A stretch of 64,000 bases of DNA, taken from Bacillota bacterium LX-D. Lineage in GTDB: Bacteria; Bacillota; DUOV01; Zhaonellaceae. The stretch covers positions 62,001 to 126,000 of the forward strand of contig JAVLUO010000002.1 in NCBI GenBank assembly GCA_031628995.1, in the 5' to 3' direction. A program made the position numbers and the translations under genes. The notes under the pieces were generated by a model. The model searched no databases. It saw only the letters and a list, made by a program, of their open reading frames with translations, and was not told the DNA's origin. Positions 1 through 7,315 of this stretch are shown here, piece after piece. How positions within the stretch are numbered: the stretch's first letter is position 1; every line of letters begins with the position of its first letter.

Positions 1-2
1 AA

Positions 3-593
3 AGAACTAGAGTTATTGTCCATGTGGTAGATATGAGCACTTCCATCCAATCTTCGGAACAGGAACAATCTGCTGATCCCTATTATAACTTTTTAGCAAT
101 TAACAAGGAACTAGAGTTATATAACGCTGATTTAGCCAAACGCCCTCAAATTATAGCTGCCAATAAAGTGGATTTGCCAGAAGCTCAAGCAGCGCTGCAA
201 AATTTTATTGCTAAAGTTCAGGGCTATGAAGTATTTCCTATTTCCGCAGTAACAGGTGCAGGTGTTGAAAAACTACTGGGTAGAATAGCCCAACTGTTGC
301 AAGAAATTGGAAAACCTGACTATGAGCGAGAAAGCCAGGAAGAAAAAGTTCGAGTAGTCAAAGTTGAACCTCAAGATAGATTTAAAATCGATTACGTAGA
401 TGGAATTTATCTTTTAAGTGGCAAGGAATTGGAAAAGCACTTTGTCATGACTAATTTTGAAAACGAAGAATCTTTGCGCCGTTTTCAAAATATCATGAAA
501 AAAATGGGTGTTGATGATGCTTTACGGGAGAGAGGAGCCAAGGTTGGGGACACTGTGCGGATAAAGGATTTAGAGTTTGAATTTGTAGAGTAG
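3..593 (+). CDS. obgE: Obg/CgtA GTPase, C-terminal part (5' end outside window)
   Basis: The reading frame is open from base 3, so the gene begins before the window; about 196 residues are seen. The fragment starts inside the GTPase domain (VIVHVVDMS), carries the G4 guanine-specificity motif NKVDL, and has the switch-like ISAVTGAGVEKLL (G5 region, SA). After a linker it ends with an OCT domain of about 70 residues (FKIDYVDGIYLLSG onward). Obg proteins bind the 50S subunit and act in ribosome assembly and stress or sporulation signalling. The following yhbY and proBA are usual neighbours in Firmicutes. An ATG at 33 and a GTG at 24 lie inside the domain and are not true starts. Confidence 0.93.
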   Translation, partial: RTRVIVHVVDMSTSIQSSEQEQSADPYYNFLAINKELELYNADLAKRPQIIAANKVDLPEAQAALQNFIAKVQGYEVFPISAVTGAGVEKLLGRIAQLLQEIGKPDYERESQEEKVRVVKVEPQDRFKIDYVDGIYLLSGKELEKHFVMTNFENEESLRRFQNIMKKMGVDDALRERGAKVGDTVRIKDLEFEFVE

Positions 594-660
594 GCTACAT
601 GTTTTCTAGTGTCGAGTGGTTTAGATTGTGCATATTCTATATTTGTTAGTTAATAGTCTG

Positions 661-691
661 CAGCAACCCTACTGGGTTGCTGTTTATAAAT
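661..691 (+). terminator. Probable intrinsic terminator after obg
   Basis: A perfect 9-bp stem, CAGCAACCC at 661-669 and GGGTTGCTG at 674-682, encloses a 4-base loop. It is followed by a modest T-rich tail (TTTATAAATTG). The tail is weak, so some read-through into yhbY is likely. Confidence 0.6.
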
Positions 692-700
692 TGTTTGGTA

Positions 701-741
701 AGGGAGGTGAATGTTACTAACTTAAAAAGTTAGTAATTTAC
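701..741 (+). promoter_or_regulatory. Shine-Dalgarno separated from the yhbY start by a perfect hairpin
   Basis: A strong ribosome-binding site, AGGGAGGTGA (701-710), lies 33 bases from the only plausible yhbY start (742). The gap holds a perfect 10-bp inverted repeat, TTACTAACTT (714-723) and AAGTTAGTAA (727-736), with a 3-base loop. If this folds in the mRNA, the effective spacing drops to about 10 bases. Bacteriophage T4 genes are known to use similar bridging hairpins. A 4-codon ORF (711-725) also begins right after the SD. The bridging role is inference. Confidence 0.5.
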
Positions 742-1032
742 ATGCTGACAGGAAAACAAAAAAGATTTTTACGAGCCATGGGCAACGAACTGGACCCTAT
801 CATTCAAGTTGGCAAGGGTGGAATCACTAAAAACCTTATTATTCAGGTGGACGAAGCCTTAGAGGCCCGGGAATTAATTAAAGTCCGTGTGCTGCAAAAC
901 TGCTTAACTGAACCTAAGGAAATTGGCAATGAATTAGCTGTTCATGCTAAGGGGGAGTTAGTGCAAGTTATTGGACGGAATCTGCTTTTCTATCGTCAAG
1001 CTTCAGAAAAGCCGAAAATAGAATTGCCATAA
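742..1032 (+). CDS. yhbY: YhbY-family CRM-domain RNA-binding protein
   Basis: 96 residues, the family's usual length. A single CRM domain fills the protein. It opens with LTGKQKRFLR and has the conserved GKGG loop at residues 24-27, the RNA-contacting turn, followed by the ALEARELIKVRV strand. YhbY (B. subtilis YqeI) binds pre-50S ribosomal particles and helps rRNA folding. In-frame TAA at 718 and the absence of other start codons between there and 742 force the ATG at 742, although the SD is far upstream (see the hairpin at 701-741). It lies between obg and proB, a context shared with many Firmicutes. Confidence 0.92.
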   Translation: MLTGKQKRFLRAMGNELDPIIQVGKGGITKNLIIQVDEALEARELIKVRVLQNCLTEPKEIGNELAVHAKGELVQVIGRNLLFYRQASEKPKIELP

Positions 1033-1046
1033 AGAGAGTGAGCCTT

Positions 1047-2180
1047 TTGGACAATAGTAATCATGAAATATTAAAAAATTTAACAAGAATAGTTGTGAAG
1101 GTAGGAACAAGTTCTTTAACCCATCGGACGGGTAAATTAAATCTATTTCGGTTGGAAAAATTAATTCGCCAGCTGGCAGATTTAGCTAACCAGGGGAAAC
1201 AAGTTATTTTAGTTTCATCTGGGGCAGTGGGTGCAGGTATCGGAAAAATTGGCTTAAAAAGCCGTCCGAAAACAATTCCTGAAAAGCAGGCAGCAGCTGC
1301 TGTAGGTCAAGGGGTATTAATGCACATGTATGAAAAAATTTTTGCTGAGTACGGTCAGATAGTAGGGCAGGTTTTGTTAACCAGGGAAGATTTAGCAGAT
1401 CGGAAAAGGTATTTAAATGCTAGACACACCTTATTTTCTTTGTTGCAATACGGAGTTATTCCCATTGTCAATGAAAATGATACTGTAGCAGTGGAAGAAA
1501 TACGTTTAGGGGATAATGATACTTTGTCGGCTTTAGTTGCATGTTTAGTGGATGCAGACTTACTAGTACTCCTTTCCGATATAGAAGGACTTTATGATGG
1601 CAATCCGCAAAAGGATGCTAATGCTCATTTACTGCCCTTTGTTCAAGAGATTAATGCCGAGATCGAAGCACTGGCTGGGGGAGCAGGTTCGGAATTTGGC
1701 ACTGGAGGAATGAATACAAAAATCCAAGCAGCCAAAATGGCCATGAATTCGGGCATTCCCATGGTAATTGCCGATAGCAAAAGGGAAGATGTTTTACGGC
1801 AAATTGTAATGGGAAACTGCCCAGGCACATTATTTGCTCCCAAAGACACTCCCTTGCATACCAAGAAAAGATGGATTGCTTACGGTTCAAGCATTCAAGG
1901 AAAAATTACCGTAGACGCTGGCGCCCAAGATGTTTTGATGAATGATGGAAAAAGTCTTCTGCCCATTGGAATTACCAAAATAGAAGGAAATTTTGAAGCT
2001 GGTAATGTAGTTAGTATTTTAGACTTGGCAGGTCATGAGTTTGCACGGGGAATTGTTAATTATGGTTCTGAGGAAATAGAAAAAATTAAAGGCAAAAATA
2101 CCACTGAGATTCATAAAATTTTAGGTTATAAAGATTATGATGAAGTTATTCATCGAGATAATTTAGCTTTAAGTCAATAA
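1047..2180 (+). CDS. proB: Glutamate 5-kinase
   Basis: About 377 residues. It catalyses ATP-dependent phosphorylation of glutamate, the first step of proline synthesis, in the cytoplasm. The amino-acid-kinase domain (about residues 10-255) has the N-terminal VVKVGTSSLT, the LVSSGAVGAG glycine loop, NENDTVAVEEIRLGDNDTLSA and GTGGMNTKIQAAKMA. A C-terminal PUA domain (about 275-360) is present, giving the full-length form. Two starts are possible: GTG at 1038, with no clear SD, or TTG at 1047, preceded by a weak GAGTGAG; I prefer 1047. proA follows after 35 bases, so the pair form one proline operon. Confidence 0.95.
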   Translation: MDNSNHEILKNLTRIVVKVGTSSLTHRTGKLNLFRLEKLIRQLADLANQGKQVILVSSGAVGAGIGKIGLKSRPKTIPEKQAAAAVGQGVLMHMYEKIFAEYGQIVGQVLLTREDLADRKRYLNARHTLFSLLQYGVIPIVNENDTVAVEEIRLGDNDTLSALVACLVDADLLVLLSDIEGLYDGNPQKDANAHLLPFVQEINAEIEALAGGAGSEFGTGGMNTKIQAAKMAMNSGIPMVIADSKREDVLRQIVMGNCPGTLFAPKDTPLHTKKRWIAYGSSIQGKITVDAGAQDVLMNDGKSLLPIGITKIEGNFEAGNVVSILDLAGHEFARGIVNYGSEEIEKIKGKNTTEIHKILGYKDYDEVIHRDNLALSQ

Positions 2181-2215
2181 GGGGAAAAGAATATAGTTAT
2201 CAAAGGGGGATGCCC

Positions 2216-3469
2216 ATGGTAAGCAAATTTTTAATTTATGAACAAGGAAGAAAAGGTAAGGAGGCTGCAAATAAATTAAGCGTCCTTCCCAAAAGTAAAA
2301 AGGACGAGGCTTTATTGGCCATGGCTCAGTTTCTACGGGAAGGAGTCGGAGAAATTATAGCAGCTAACCAACAAGATATGGCTGATGGGGAAGCTAAGGG
2401 TTTAACTAAACCTCTTCTAGACCGCCTCATGCTCAATGAACAAAGAATTGAGGAAATGGCTAGTGCACTGGAATCTATTGCAGCTTTACCAGACCCGGTA
2501 GGTGAAGTACTAACTATGTGGACCCGGCCAAATGGGTTGCAAATCGGGAAAATGCGAGTTCCATTAGGTCTTGTTGGTATTATCTATGAATCTAGACCCA
2601 ATGTTACAGTAGATGCAGCAGGTTTATGCCTAAAAACCGGCAACGCTGTGTTGCTGCGTGGAGGATCGGAAGCTTTTCGTTCCAATTCGGCCATTGTTTC
2701 TATTCTTAGAGAAGCACTGAAGGGTACCAGTATCCCGGAGGATGCAGTGCAGCTCATTGAAACTCCTAAAAGAGAAGCAGTAGAAGTTATGTTAAAAATG
2801 AAAAAATTTATTGATGTGCTTATTCCTAGAGGCGGTGCCAGCTTAATTCAAAATGTAGTGGAAAATGCTACAATTCCTGTCATTGAAACTGGCGTAGGTA
2901 ATTGTCATATTTATGTTGATGAAGGCGCAGACTTGGACATGGCCAAAGATATAGTCCTCAATGCTAAAACCCAAAGGCCAGGGGTTTGTAACGCCATGGA
3001 AACTTTGCTTGTACACCGTTCGGAAGCAGAAACATTTTTGCCTGCAGTTGCCAGAGAATTATTAGACAAGGGTGTAGAGCTGCGGGGCTGCCCGGAAACT
3101 AAGGCTTTAGTTAAGGAAGTTGTAGAAGCTAAAAATGAAGATTGGGAAACTGAATTTCTAGATTTAATCCTGGCTGTAAAGGTAGTAGAAAGTATGGAAG
3201 AGGCTATACAGCATATTGCTAAGTACGGAACTAAACACTCGGAGGCTATTATCACGAAAGACTACGGCAGAGCTAGAGCTTTTGTCCAGCAAGTAGACGC
3301 TGCAGCAGTCTACGTTAATGCTTCAACTAGATTTACTGACGGAGGTCAATTTGGTTTTGGTGCGGAAATAGGTATTAGCACCCAAAAACTTCATGCCCGT
3401 GGGCCCATGGGTTTAAAGGAGCTGACAACTTATAAATATATAGTTTTCGGAGATGGGCAGATCCGGTAA
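2216..3469 (+). CDS. proA: Gamma-glutamyl phosphate reductase
   Basis: 417 residues, full length. It reduces gamma-glutamyl phosphate with NADPH to glutamate semialdehyde, the second step of proline synthesis. It shows the aldehyde-dehydrogenase-like fold with IYESRPNVTVDAAGLCLKTGNA, ETGVGNCHIYVDE and the catalytic cysteine in RPGVCNAMETLL; the C-terminal segment has FTDGGQFGFGAEIGIST. An ATG at 2210 overlaps the SD (AGGGGG, 2204-2209). The ATG at 2216 is spaced properly and is chosen. It is translated from the proB mRNA. Confidence 0.95.
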   Translation: MVSKFLIYEQGRKGKEAANKLSVLPKSKKDEALLAMAQFLREGVGEIIAANQQDMADGEAKGLTKPLLDRLMLNEQRIEEMASALESIAALPDPVGEVLTMWTRPNGLQIGKMRVPLGLVGIIYESRPNVTVDAAGLCLKTGNAVLLRGGSEAFRSNSAIVSILREALKGTSIPEDAVQLIETPKREAVEVMLKMKKFIDVLIPRGGASLIQNVVENATIPVIETGVGNCHIYVDEGADLDMAKDIVLNAKTQRPGVCNAMETLLVHRSEAETFLPAVARELLDKGVELRGCPETKALVKEVVEAKNEDWETEFLDLILAVKVVESMEEAIQHIAKYGTKHSEAIITKDYGRARAFVQQVDAAAVYVNASTRFTDGGQFGFGAEIGISTQKLHARGPMGLKELTTYKYIVFGDGQIR

Positions 3470-3511
3470 GGAAGTGATTTTAGCTATTTTTCATATCACC
3501 TGATTTTAACG

Positions 3512-3546
3512 CTAAAGTTGACTAAAAAGCTTTTAATTATTACACA
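3512..3546 (+). promoter_or_regulatory. Possible pgi promoter with repeated CTAAAGTyGAC element
   Basis: TTGACT (3518-3523) followed after 17 bases by TACACA is a weak sigma-A-like promoter in the 172-base gap before pgi. The -35 lies inside CTAAAGTTGAC (3512-3522), which recurs with one mismatch at 3568-3578 (CTAAAGTCGAC). Further down, TTGGAAA and TTTCCAA flank a palindrome AGCATATGCT. Function is unproven. Confidence 0.25.
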
Positions 3547-3641
3547 ATAAGATTACATGTGTTGATTCTAAAGTCGACAGAATGTTTGGAAAGCATATGC
3601 TATGATAGTTATGTTTCCAATAATTAGGAGGTGGTATGTAG

Positions 3642-4952
3642 TTGTCTCAACAAATAGCTATTGACTATAGCAAGACCAGTGCTTTTATGTACCCACATGA
3701 GCTTGAATTTTTAGCTCCCCAGATCAGAACAGCTCATGAAATGCTTCATAATAAAACTTGTCCGGGAAAAGAGTACGTCGATTGGTTAGATTGGCCCTTA
3801 AACTATGACCGAGATGAACTAGAAAGAATTAAATATACCAGTCTAAAAATTAAGGAAAAGGCAGAAGTATTTATCGTTATTGGCATTGGGGGGTCCTATT
3901 TAGGTGCTAAAGCAGGTATTGAAGCATTGCAGCACCGTTTTTATAACCAATTACCTATAGAAGAACGTCAGGCCCCGGAAATTTACTTTGTGGGCAATAA
4001 TTTAAGTTCAACTTACATTAATCACTTATTAAAGATTATTGCTGAGAAAGATATTATAGTAAATGTTATTTCCAAATCAGGCACAACTTTAGAGCCGGCT
4101 ATTGCCTTCCGTATTTTTAGAAAAATTTTAGAGGAAAGGTATGGCAAAGAAGGAGCTAGAGAAAGGATTATTGCTACGACGGACAAAGAAAAAGGATTAT
4201 TGAAAAGGATGGCTCAACAGGAAGGCTATGCAACATTTGTTGTACCCGATGGAGTTGGAGGAAGATACTCTGTCTTAACTCCCGTGGGGCTGCTGCCTTT
4301 AGCCGTAGCTCAAATAAACGTTGAGCAGCTTTTGGAAGGTGCTCAACAGGGCTACCAGCTCTATAACAATAGTAATCTACTGGATAACCCTTGTTACCAA
4401 TATGCAGGACTGCGCTTTATTTTGTACCAGAAGGGCAAAACCTTAGAACTACTGGCTAATTACGAACCTTCCTTACAATATTTTGCTGAGTGGTGGAAGC
4501 AGCTTTTTGGGGAAAGTGAAGGCAAAGACCATAAAGGAATTTTCCCGGCTAGTGTAAATTTAACTACGGATTTACATTCTTTAGGACAATATATGCAAGA
4601 TGGCCTTAGAAATTTATTTATTACAACCCTTTGGGTGCAAGAACATCAAATTGATTTAACTATTCCCAAGCTAGACGATAATTTAGATGAGCTGGATTAT
4701 TTGTGCAATCAGTCCTTACATGAAATAAATTATAAGGCTGCCCAAGGAACTATGGAAGCACATACCCATGGAGGTGTACCTAATATTAAAATTAATCTGC
4801 CCAAATTAAATCCTTACTTTTTAGGACAGCTCATTTATTTCTTTGAAAAGGCTTGTGCGATTAGCGGCTCCCTGCTGGGAGTAAATCCTTATGACCAGCC
4901 TGGAGTTGAAGCATATAAGAAAAATATGTTCAGGCTCTTAGGAAAGAAATAA
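3642..4952 (+). CDS. pgi: Glucose-6-phosphate isomerase
   Basis: 436 residues, the compact bacterial form. It interconverts glucose 6-phosphate and fructose 6-phosphate in glycolysis and gluconeogenesis. It has the phosphosugar-binding segment VISKSGTTLEPAIAF, the family signature GGRYSVLTPVGLLP, and conserved C-terminal GVEAYKKNMFRLLG with the active-site lysine region. The start is TTG at 3642, 7-8 bases after an ideal SD (AGGAGGTG, 3627-3634). It sits between proA and nadD, which are adjacent in many Firmicutes, so it may be a lineage-specific insertion. A 172-base upstream gap suggests its own promoter. Confidence 0.95.
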   Translation: MSQQIAIDYSKTSAFMYPHELEFLAPQIRTAHEMLHNKTCPGKEYVDWLDWPLNYDRDELERIKYTSLKIKEKAEVFIVIGIGGSYLGAKAGIEALQHRFYNQLPIEERQAPEIYFVGNNLSSTYINHLLKIIAEKDIIVNVISKSGTTLEPAIAFRIFRKILEERYGKEGARERIIATTDKEKGLLKRMAQQEGYATFVVPDGVGGRYSVLTPVGLLPLAVAQINVEQLLEGAQQGYQLYNNSNLLDNPCYQYAGLRFILYQKGKTLELLANYEPSLQYFAEWWKQLFGESEGKDHKGIFPASVNLTTDLHSLGQYMQDGLRNLFITTLWVQEHQIDLTIPKLDDNLDELDYLCNQSLHEINYKAAQGTMEAHTHGGVPNIKINLPKLNPYFLGQLIYFFEKACAISGSLLGVNPYDQPGVEAYKKNMFRLLGKK

Positions 4953-5029
4953 CTTAAGCAGGTAAAAAAGATTAGTCAAAATAGGTATTTTCGTATAAGA
5001 TATAATTAAAAACATCTATGAGGTAAGAT

Positions 5030-5671
5030 ATGACAGGTTGTCCAGCGGTTCAAGCACAGCATAACATAGTTCGAAGTCTGGGAATTATGGGAGGCACTTT
5101 TGACCCCATTCATTATGGGCATTTAGTAACTGCAGAAGCAGCCAGGGAGACATTTAATCTGGAAAAGGTCTTTTTTGTTCCTTCCGGCAAACCGCCCCAC
5201 AAAAAGGCTTATTCTGTTACTGAAGCACGTCATAGGTATCTTATGACAATTCTGGCCGTTGTAACAAATCCTTATTTCGAGGCTTCTTCTATTGAATTCG
5301 ACCGGGCAGGCTATTCTTATGCTATTGATACTGTAAAAGAATTTAAGCAAAGATATACGGGCACTGAGATTTTTTTTATCACTGGAGCCGATGCCATCTT
5401 AGAAATATTAACTTGGAAAAATGTTGATGAGTTAATGCAACTCTGCCATTTTATTGCAGCAACTAGACCTGGGACTAAAATGAAAGAAATCACGGCATTT
5501 TTAAAAAAGCTTCCTACAGTGCTTCAAAAGAAAATTCACTTACTGGAAATACCTGCCTTAGCAATATCCTCCACAGATATTCGCCGAAGAGTTGCCGAAG
5601 GAAGAACAATTAAATATCTGTTGCCTGAACCAATAGAGCAATATATTGTCAAAAATAACCTATATAAGTAA
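5030..5671 (+). CDS. nadD: Nicotinate-nucleotide adenylyltransferase
   Basis: 213 residues. It transfers AMP from ATP to nicotinate mononucleotide, making deamido-NAD in NAD synthesis. The nucleotidyltransferase HxGH signature is in [11 protein letters not shown] (about residues 21-31), and the second motif ISSTDIRRR lies near the C-terminus (about 183-191). The ATG at 5030 has an SD (GAGGTAAG). It gives an N-terminal extension of about 12 residues compared with typical NadD, which usually begins just before the GGTFDP loop. The gene belongs to the conserved nadD-yqeK-rsfS cluster, here split by an RRM gene. Confidence 0.93.
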   Translation: MTGCPAVQAQHNIVRSLGIMGGTFDPIHYGHLVTAEAARETFNLEKVFFVPSGKPPHKKAYSVTEARHRYLMTILAVVTNPYFEASSIEFDRAGYSYAIDTVKEFKQRYTGTEIFFITGADAILEILTWKNVDELMQLCHFIAATRPGTKMKEITAFLKKLPTVLQKKIHLLEIPALAISSTDIRRRVAEGRTIKYLLPEPIEQYIVKNNLYK

Positions 5672-5784
5672 AATAAGAATTGATTTATTTCTTTTATTTT
5701 CCGTGGTATAGATTTAAAGGAAGGGCAGATAATATAAATAAACTTTTAATCTATCTTAATTTTTGCCACGGTGAGGTGAATAAA

Positions 5785-6036
5785 TTGGCCCGAACTCTAT
5801 ACGTAGGAAATCTACCTTGGTCCACAACCAAAGAAGAATTAGCAGATGCCTTTAGACAGCATGGTGAAGTAATCAGTGCTAGGATAATAAATGATAAGCA
5901 AACTGGGCGTTCCCGCGGTTTTGGATTTGTTGAAGTAGCTGATGATGATGCTGATAAAATGATAGAAGCTATGAATGGCACCGATTTTGGTAACCGTCCC
6001 TTGACGGTTAATGAAGCTAAAGCAAGGGAAGAATAA
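5785..6036 (+). CDS. Small single-RRM RNA-binding protein
   Basis: 83 residues that are almost entirely one RNA recognition motif. RNP2 is LYVGNL (residues 5-10) and RNP1 is RGFGFVEV (44-51); both carry the aromatic residues that stack on RNA bases. The start is TTG at 5785 with SD GAGGTGA (5773-5779); an upstream in-frame extension to 5680 has no support. Such short RRM proteins are best known from cyanobacteria and scattered Firmicutes and are often linked to cold or mRNA handling. It interrupts the usual nadD-yqeK adjacency and ends in a terminator that doubles as the next gene's ribosome-binding site. Confidence 0.88.
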   Translation: MARTLYVGNLPWSTTKEELADAFRQHGEVISARIINDKQTGRSRGFGFVEVADDDADKMIEAMNGTDFGNRPLTVNEAKAREE

Positions 6037-6040
6037 TCTT

Positions 6041-6081
6041 AAAACCTCCTATGTTTGGTGTACGGGCTAGGAGGTTTTTTT
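6041..6081 (+). terminator. Intrinsic terminator whose 3' arm is the yqeK Shine-Dalgarno
   Basis: A perfect 11-bp stem, AAACCTCCTA-type arm at 6041-6051 and TAGGAGGTTTT at 6068-6078, has a 16-base loop and a run of seven T (6075-6081). AGGAGG (6069-6074) in the 3' arm is exactly 7 bases from the yqeK ATG at 6082, so the T run is also the SD-to-start spacer. A read-through transcript would fold with its SD sequestered. Confidence 0.75.
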
Positions 6082-6669
6082 ATGGAAAATATTAAACAAT
6101 TAATTCAAGCAGAAAATAAACTAATTGCAATTTTACACAAAAGATTATCCTCCAAAAGAATGAACCATACTCTAAATGTTGCTCAAACTGCAGCTGAGCT
6201 AGCTGCTGTTAACCAAATAAATTGTAAAAAAGCAGTCAAGGCCGGATTACTCCATGATTATGCTCGAGAACTTTCTTCTGATGAGCTATTAATTTTAGCT
6301 AAGGAAGCTAAGTGGCCTTTTCACCCTATGGAACAGCACATACCAATTCTACTCCATGGACCAGTGGCTGCTTACCTTGTTAATAGGGATTTAAAAATTT
6401 CTGATCAACAGATCTTAAAAGCTATCCAATATCATACTACAGGATGTCCGGGAATGGACAAACTGTCGCAAATTGTTTATATAGCAGATATGATTGAACC
6501 AGGAAGGAATTATGAAGGCGTGGAAAAGCTGCGGCACCTTGCTTACGAGGATTTAAGAACAGCATTTTTACAATGTTTAGAACATAGTATTTTTTATATT
6601 ATCAAACAAGGCGGCTTACTTCATCCTTTAACAGTAGAAGCACGCAATGATTTAATATTGACTAAATAA
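6082..6669 (+). CDS. yqeK: YqeK-family HD-domain hydrolase
   Basis: 195 residues. The HD phosphohydrolase fold has its metal-binding residues visible: His29 (MNHTLNVA), His58-Asp59 (GLLHDYARE), then LLHGPVAAYLV, IQYHTTG and the final Asp in IADMIEPGR. Family members hydrolyse diadenosine tetraphosphate symmetrically, removing this alarmone in the cytoplasm. The ATG at 6082 is chosen because it directly follows the SD; the frame open from 6055 has no RBS. The neighbours nadD and rsfS match the conserved cluster. Confidence 0.92.
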   Translation: MENIKQLIQAENKLIAILHKRLSSKRMNHTLNVAQTAAELAAVNQINCKKAVKAGLLHDYARELSSDELLILAKEAKWPFHPMEQHIPILLHGPVAAYLVNRDLKISDQQILKAIQYHTTGCPGMDKLSQIVYIADMIEPGRNYEGVEKLRHLAYEDLRTAFLQCLEHSIFYIIKQGGLLHPLTVEARNDLILTK

Positions 6670-6690
6670 AATTGTCCTTAGGAGGTACAT

Positions 6691-7041
6691 ATGGAGATTC
6701 AGGATAAAGTATCTTTAATCGTTCAGGCATTGTATGATAAAAAAGGAGTAGATATAGTTGCTCTAAAACTGCAGGGTTTAACCTTAGTGGCAGATTATTT
6801 TATCATTGCCAGCGGCAGGTCAACAAACCAGGTACAAGCTTTAGCGAAGAATGTAATGGATGAATTAGGAAAATCAGAAATCAAGGAACTACGAGTAGAA
6901 GGTTATCGCGAAGGTCGTTGGGTTCTTTTAGATTATAGCGATGTAGTGGTCCATATTTTCTTGGATGAAGCAAGGCAGTTCTACGGTTTAGAAAGGCTAT
7001 GGGGAGATGCTGAGCATGTCCAATTGACTTTCGATAATTAA
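6691..7041 (+). CDS. rsfS: Ribosome silencing factor RsfS
   Basis: 116 residues, typical. It binds uL14 on the 50S subunit and blocks joining with 30S in starvation. Conserved segments are ADYFIIASGRSTNQVQALA, VEGYREGRWVLLDYSDVVVHIF and the C-terminal YGLERLWGDA. The ATG at 6691 follows SD TAGGAGGT. It closes the nadD-yqeK-rsfS group, and the last codons contain the -35 box of the leuS promoter. Confidence 0.95.
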   Translation: MEIQDKVSLIVQALYDKKGVDIVALKLQGLTLVADYFIIASGRSTNQVQALAKNVMDELGKSEIKELRVEGYREGRWVLLDYSDVVVHIFLDEARQFYGLERLWGDAEHVQLTFDN

Positions 7042-7052
7042 TAATTTATAAT
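7024..7052 (+). promoter_or_regulatory. Sigma-A promoter of leuS
   Basis: TTGACT (7024-7029), a 17-base spacer and a perfect TATAAT (7047-7052). Transcription would begin near 7059, just before the T-box leader. The -35 lies inside the last codons of rsfS. Confidence 0.8.
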
Positions 7053-7078
7053 ACTTTAGTAATATATATAATATAGTG

Positions 7079-7290
7079 ATGAGCGGGAGTAGTAAATCAA
7101 TTGACTTTTTTAGAGAACTGTTGGTTGGTGAAAAACAGTAAATTCAATGGTTGAACTCACCCGGGAGCTTGTGTGACCTAGACACCGGTAATTGCCGTTA
7201 TCCGATAGTAAGTGGGCTTTTATTTGAGCCAATACGGGTGGTACCACGGGAGTAAACTCTCTCGTCCCGACGGGGATGAGGGGGTTTTTT
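7079..7290 (+). promoter_or_regulatory. Leucine T-box riboswitch (leuS leader)
   Basis: The hallmark T-box GGGTGGTACCACGG is at 7236-7249. It is followed by a terminator stem built from CTCTCGTCCC and GGGGATGAG with a T run ending at 7290. Stem I shows an apical GGTTGGTGAAA-type element near 7122-7133 and a probable CTC (Leu) specifier at 7156-7158 in the context GAACTCA. Uncharged tRNA-Leu would pair with the specifier and with the T-box, favour the antiterminator and allow leuS transcription. Confidence 0.93.
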
Positions 7291-7315
7291 AGTATATAAA
7301 AGAGGAGTGAATATT

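Noticed and set aside
40-130. Repeat of GGAACTAGAGTTAT-like sequence at bases 4-17 and 107-121
   Set aside because: AAAGAACTAGAGTTATT and AAGGAACTAGAGTTATA recur within obg coding sequence, but in one copy each and out of register; probably coincidence within codons.
5680-5784. Upstream extension of the RRM gene
   Set aside because: The 35 added residues are unlike the family, and an SD fits the TTG at 5785.
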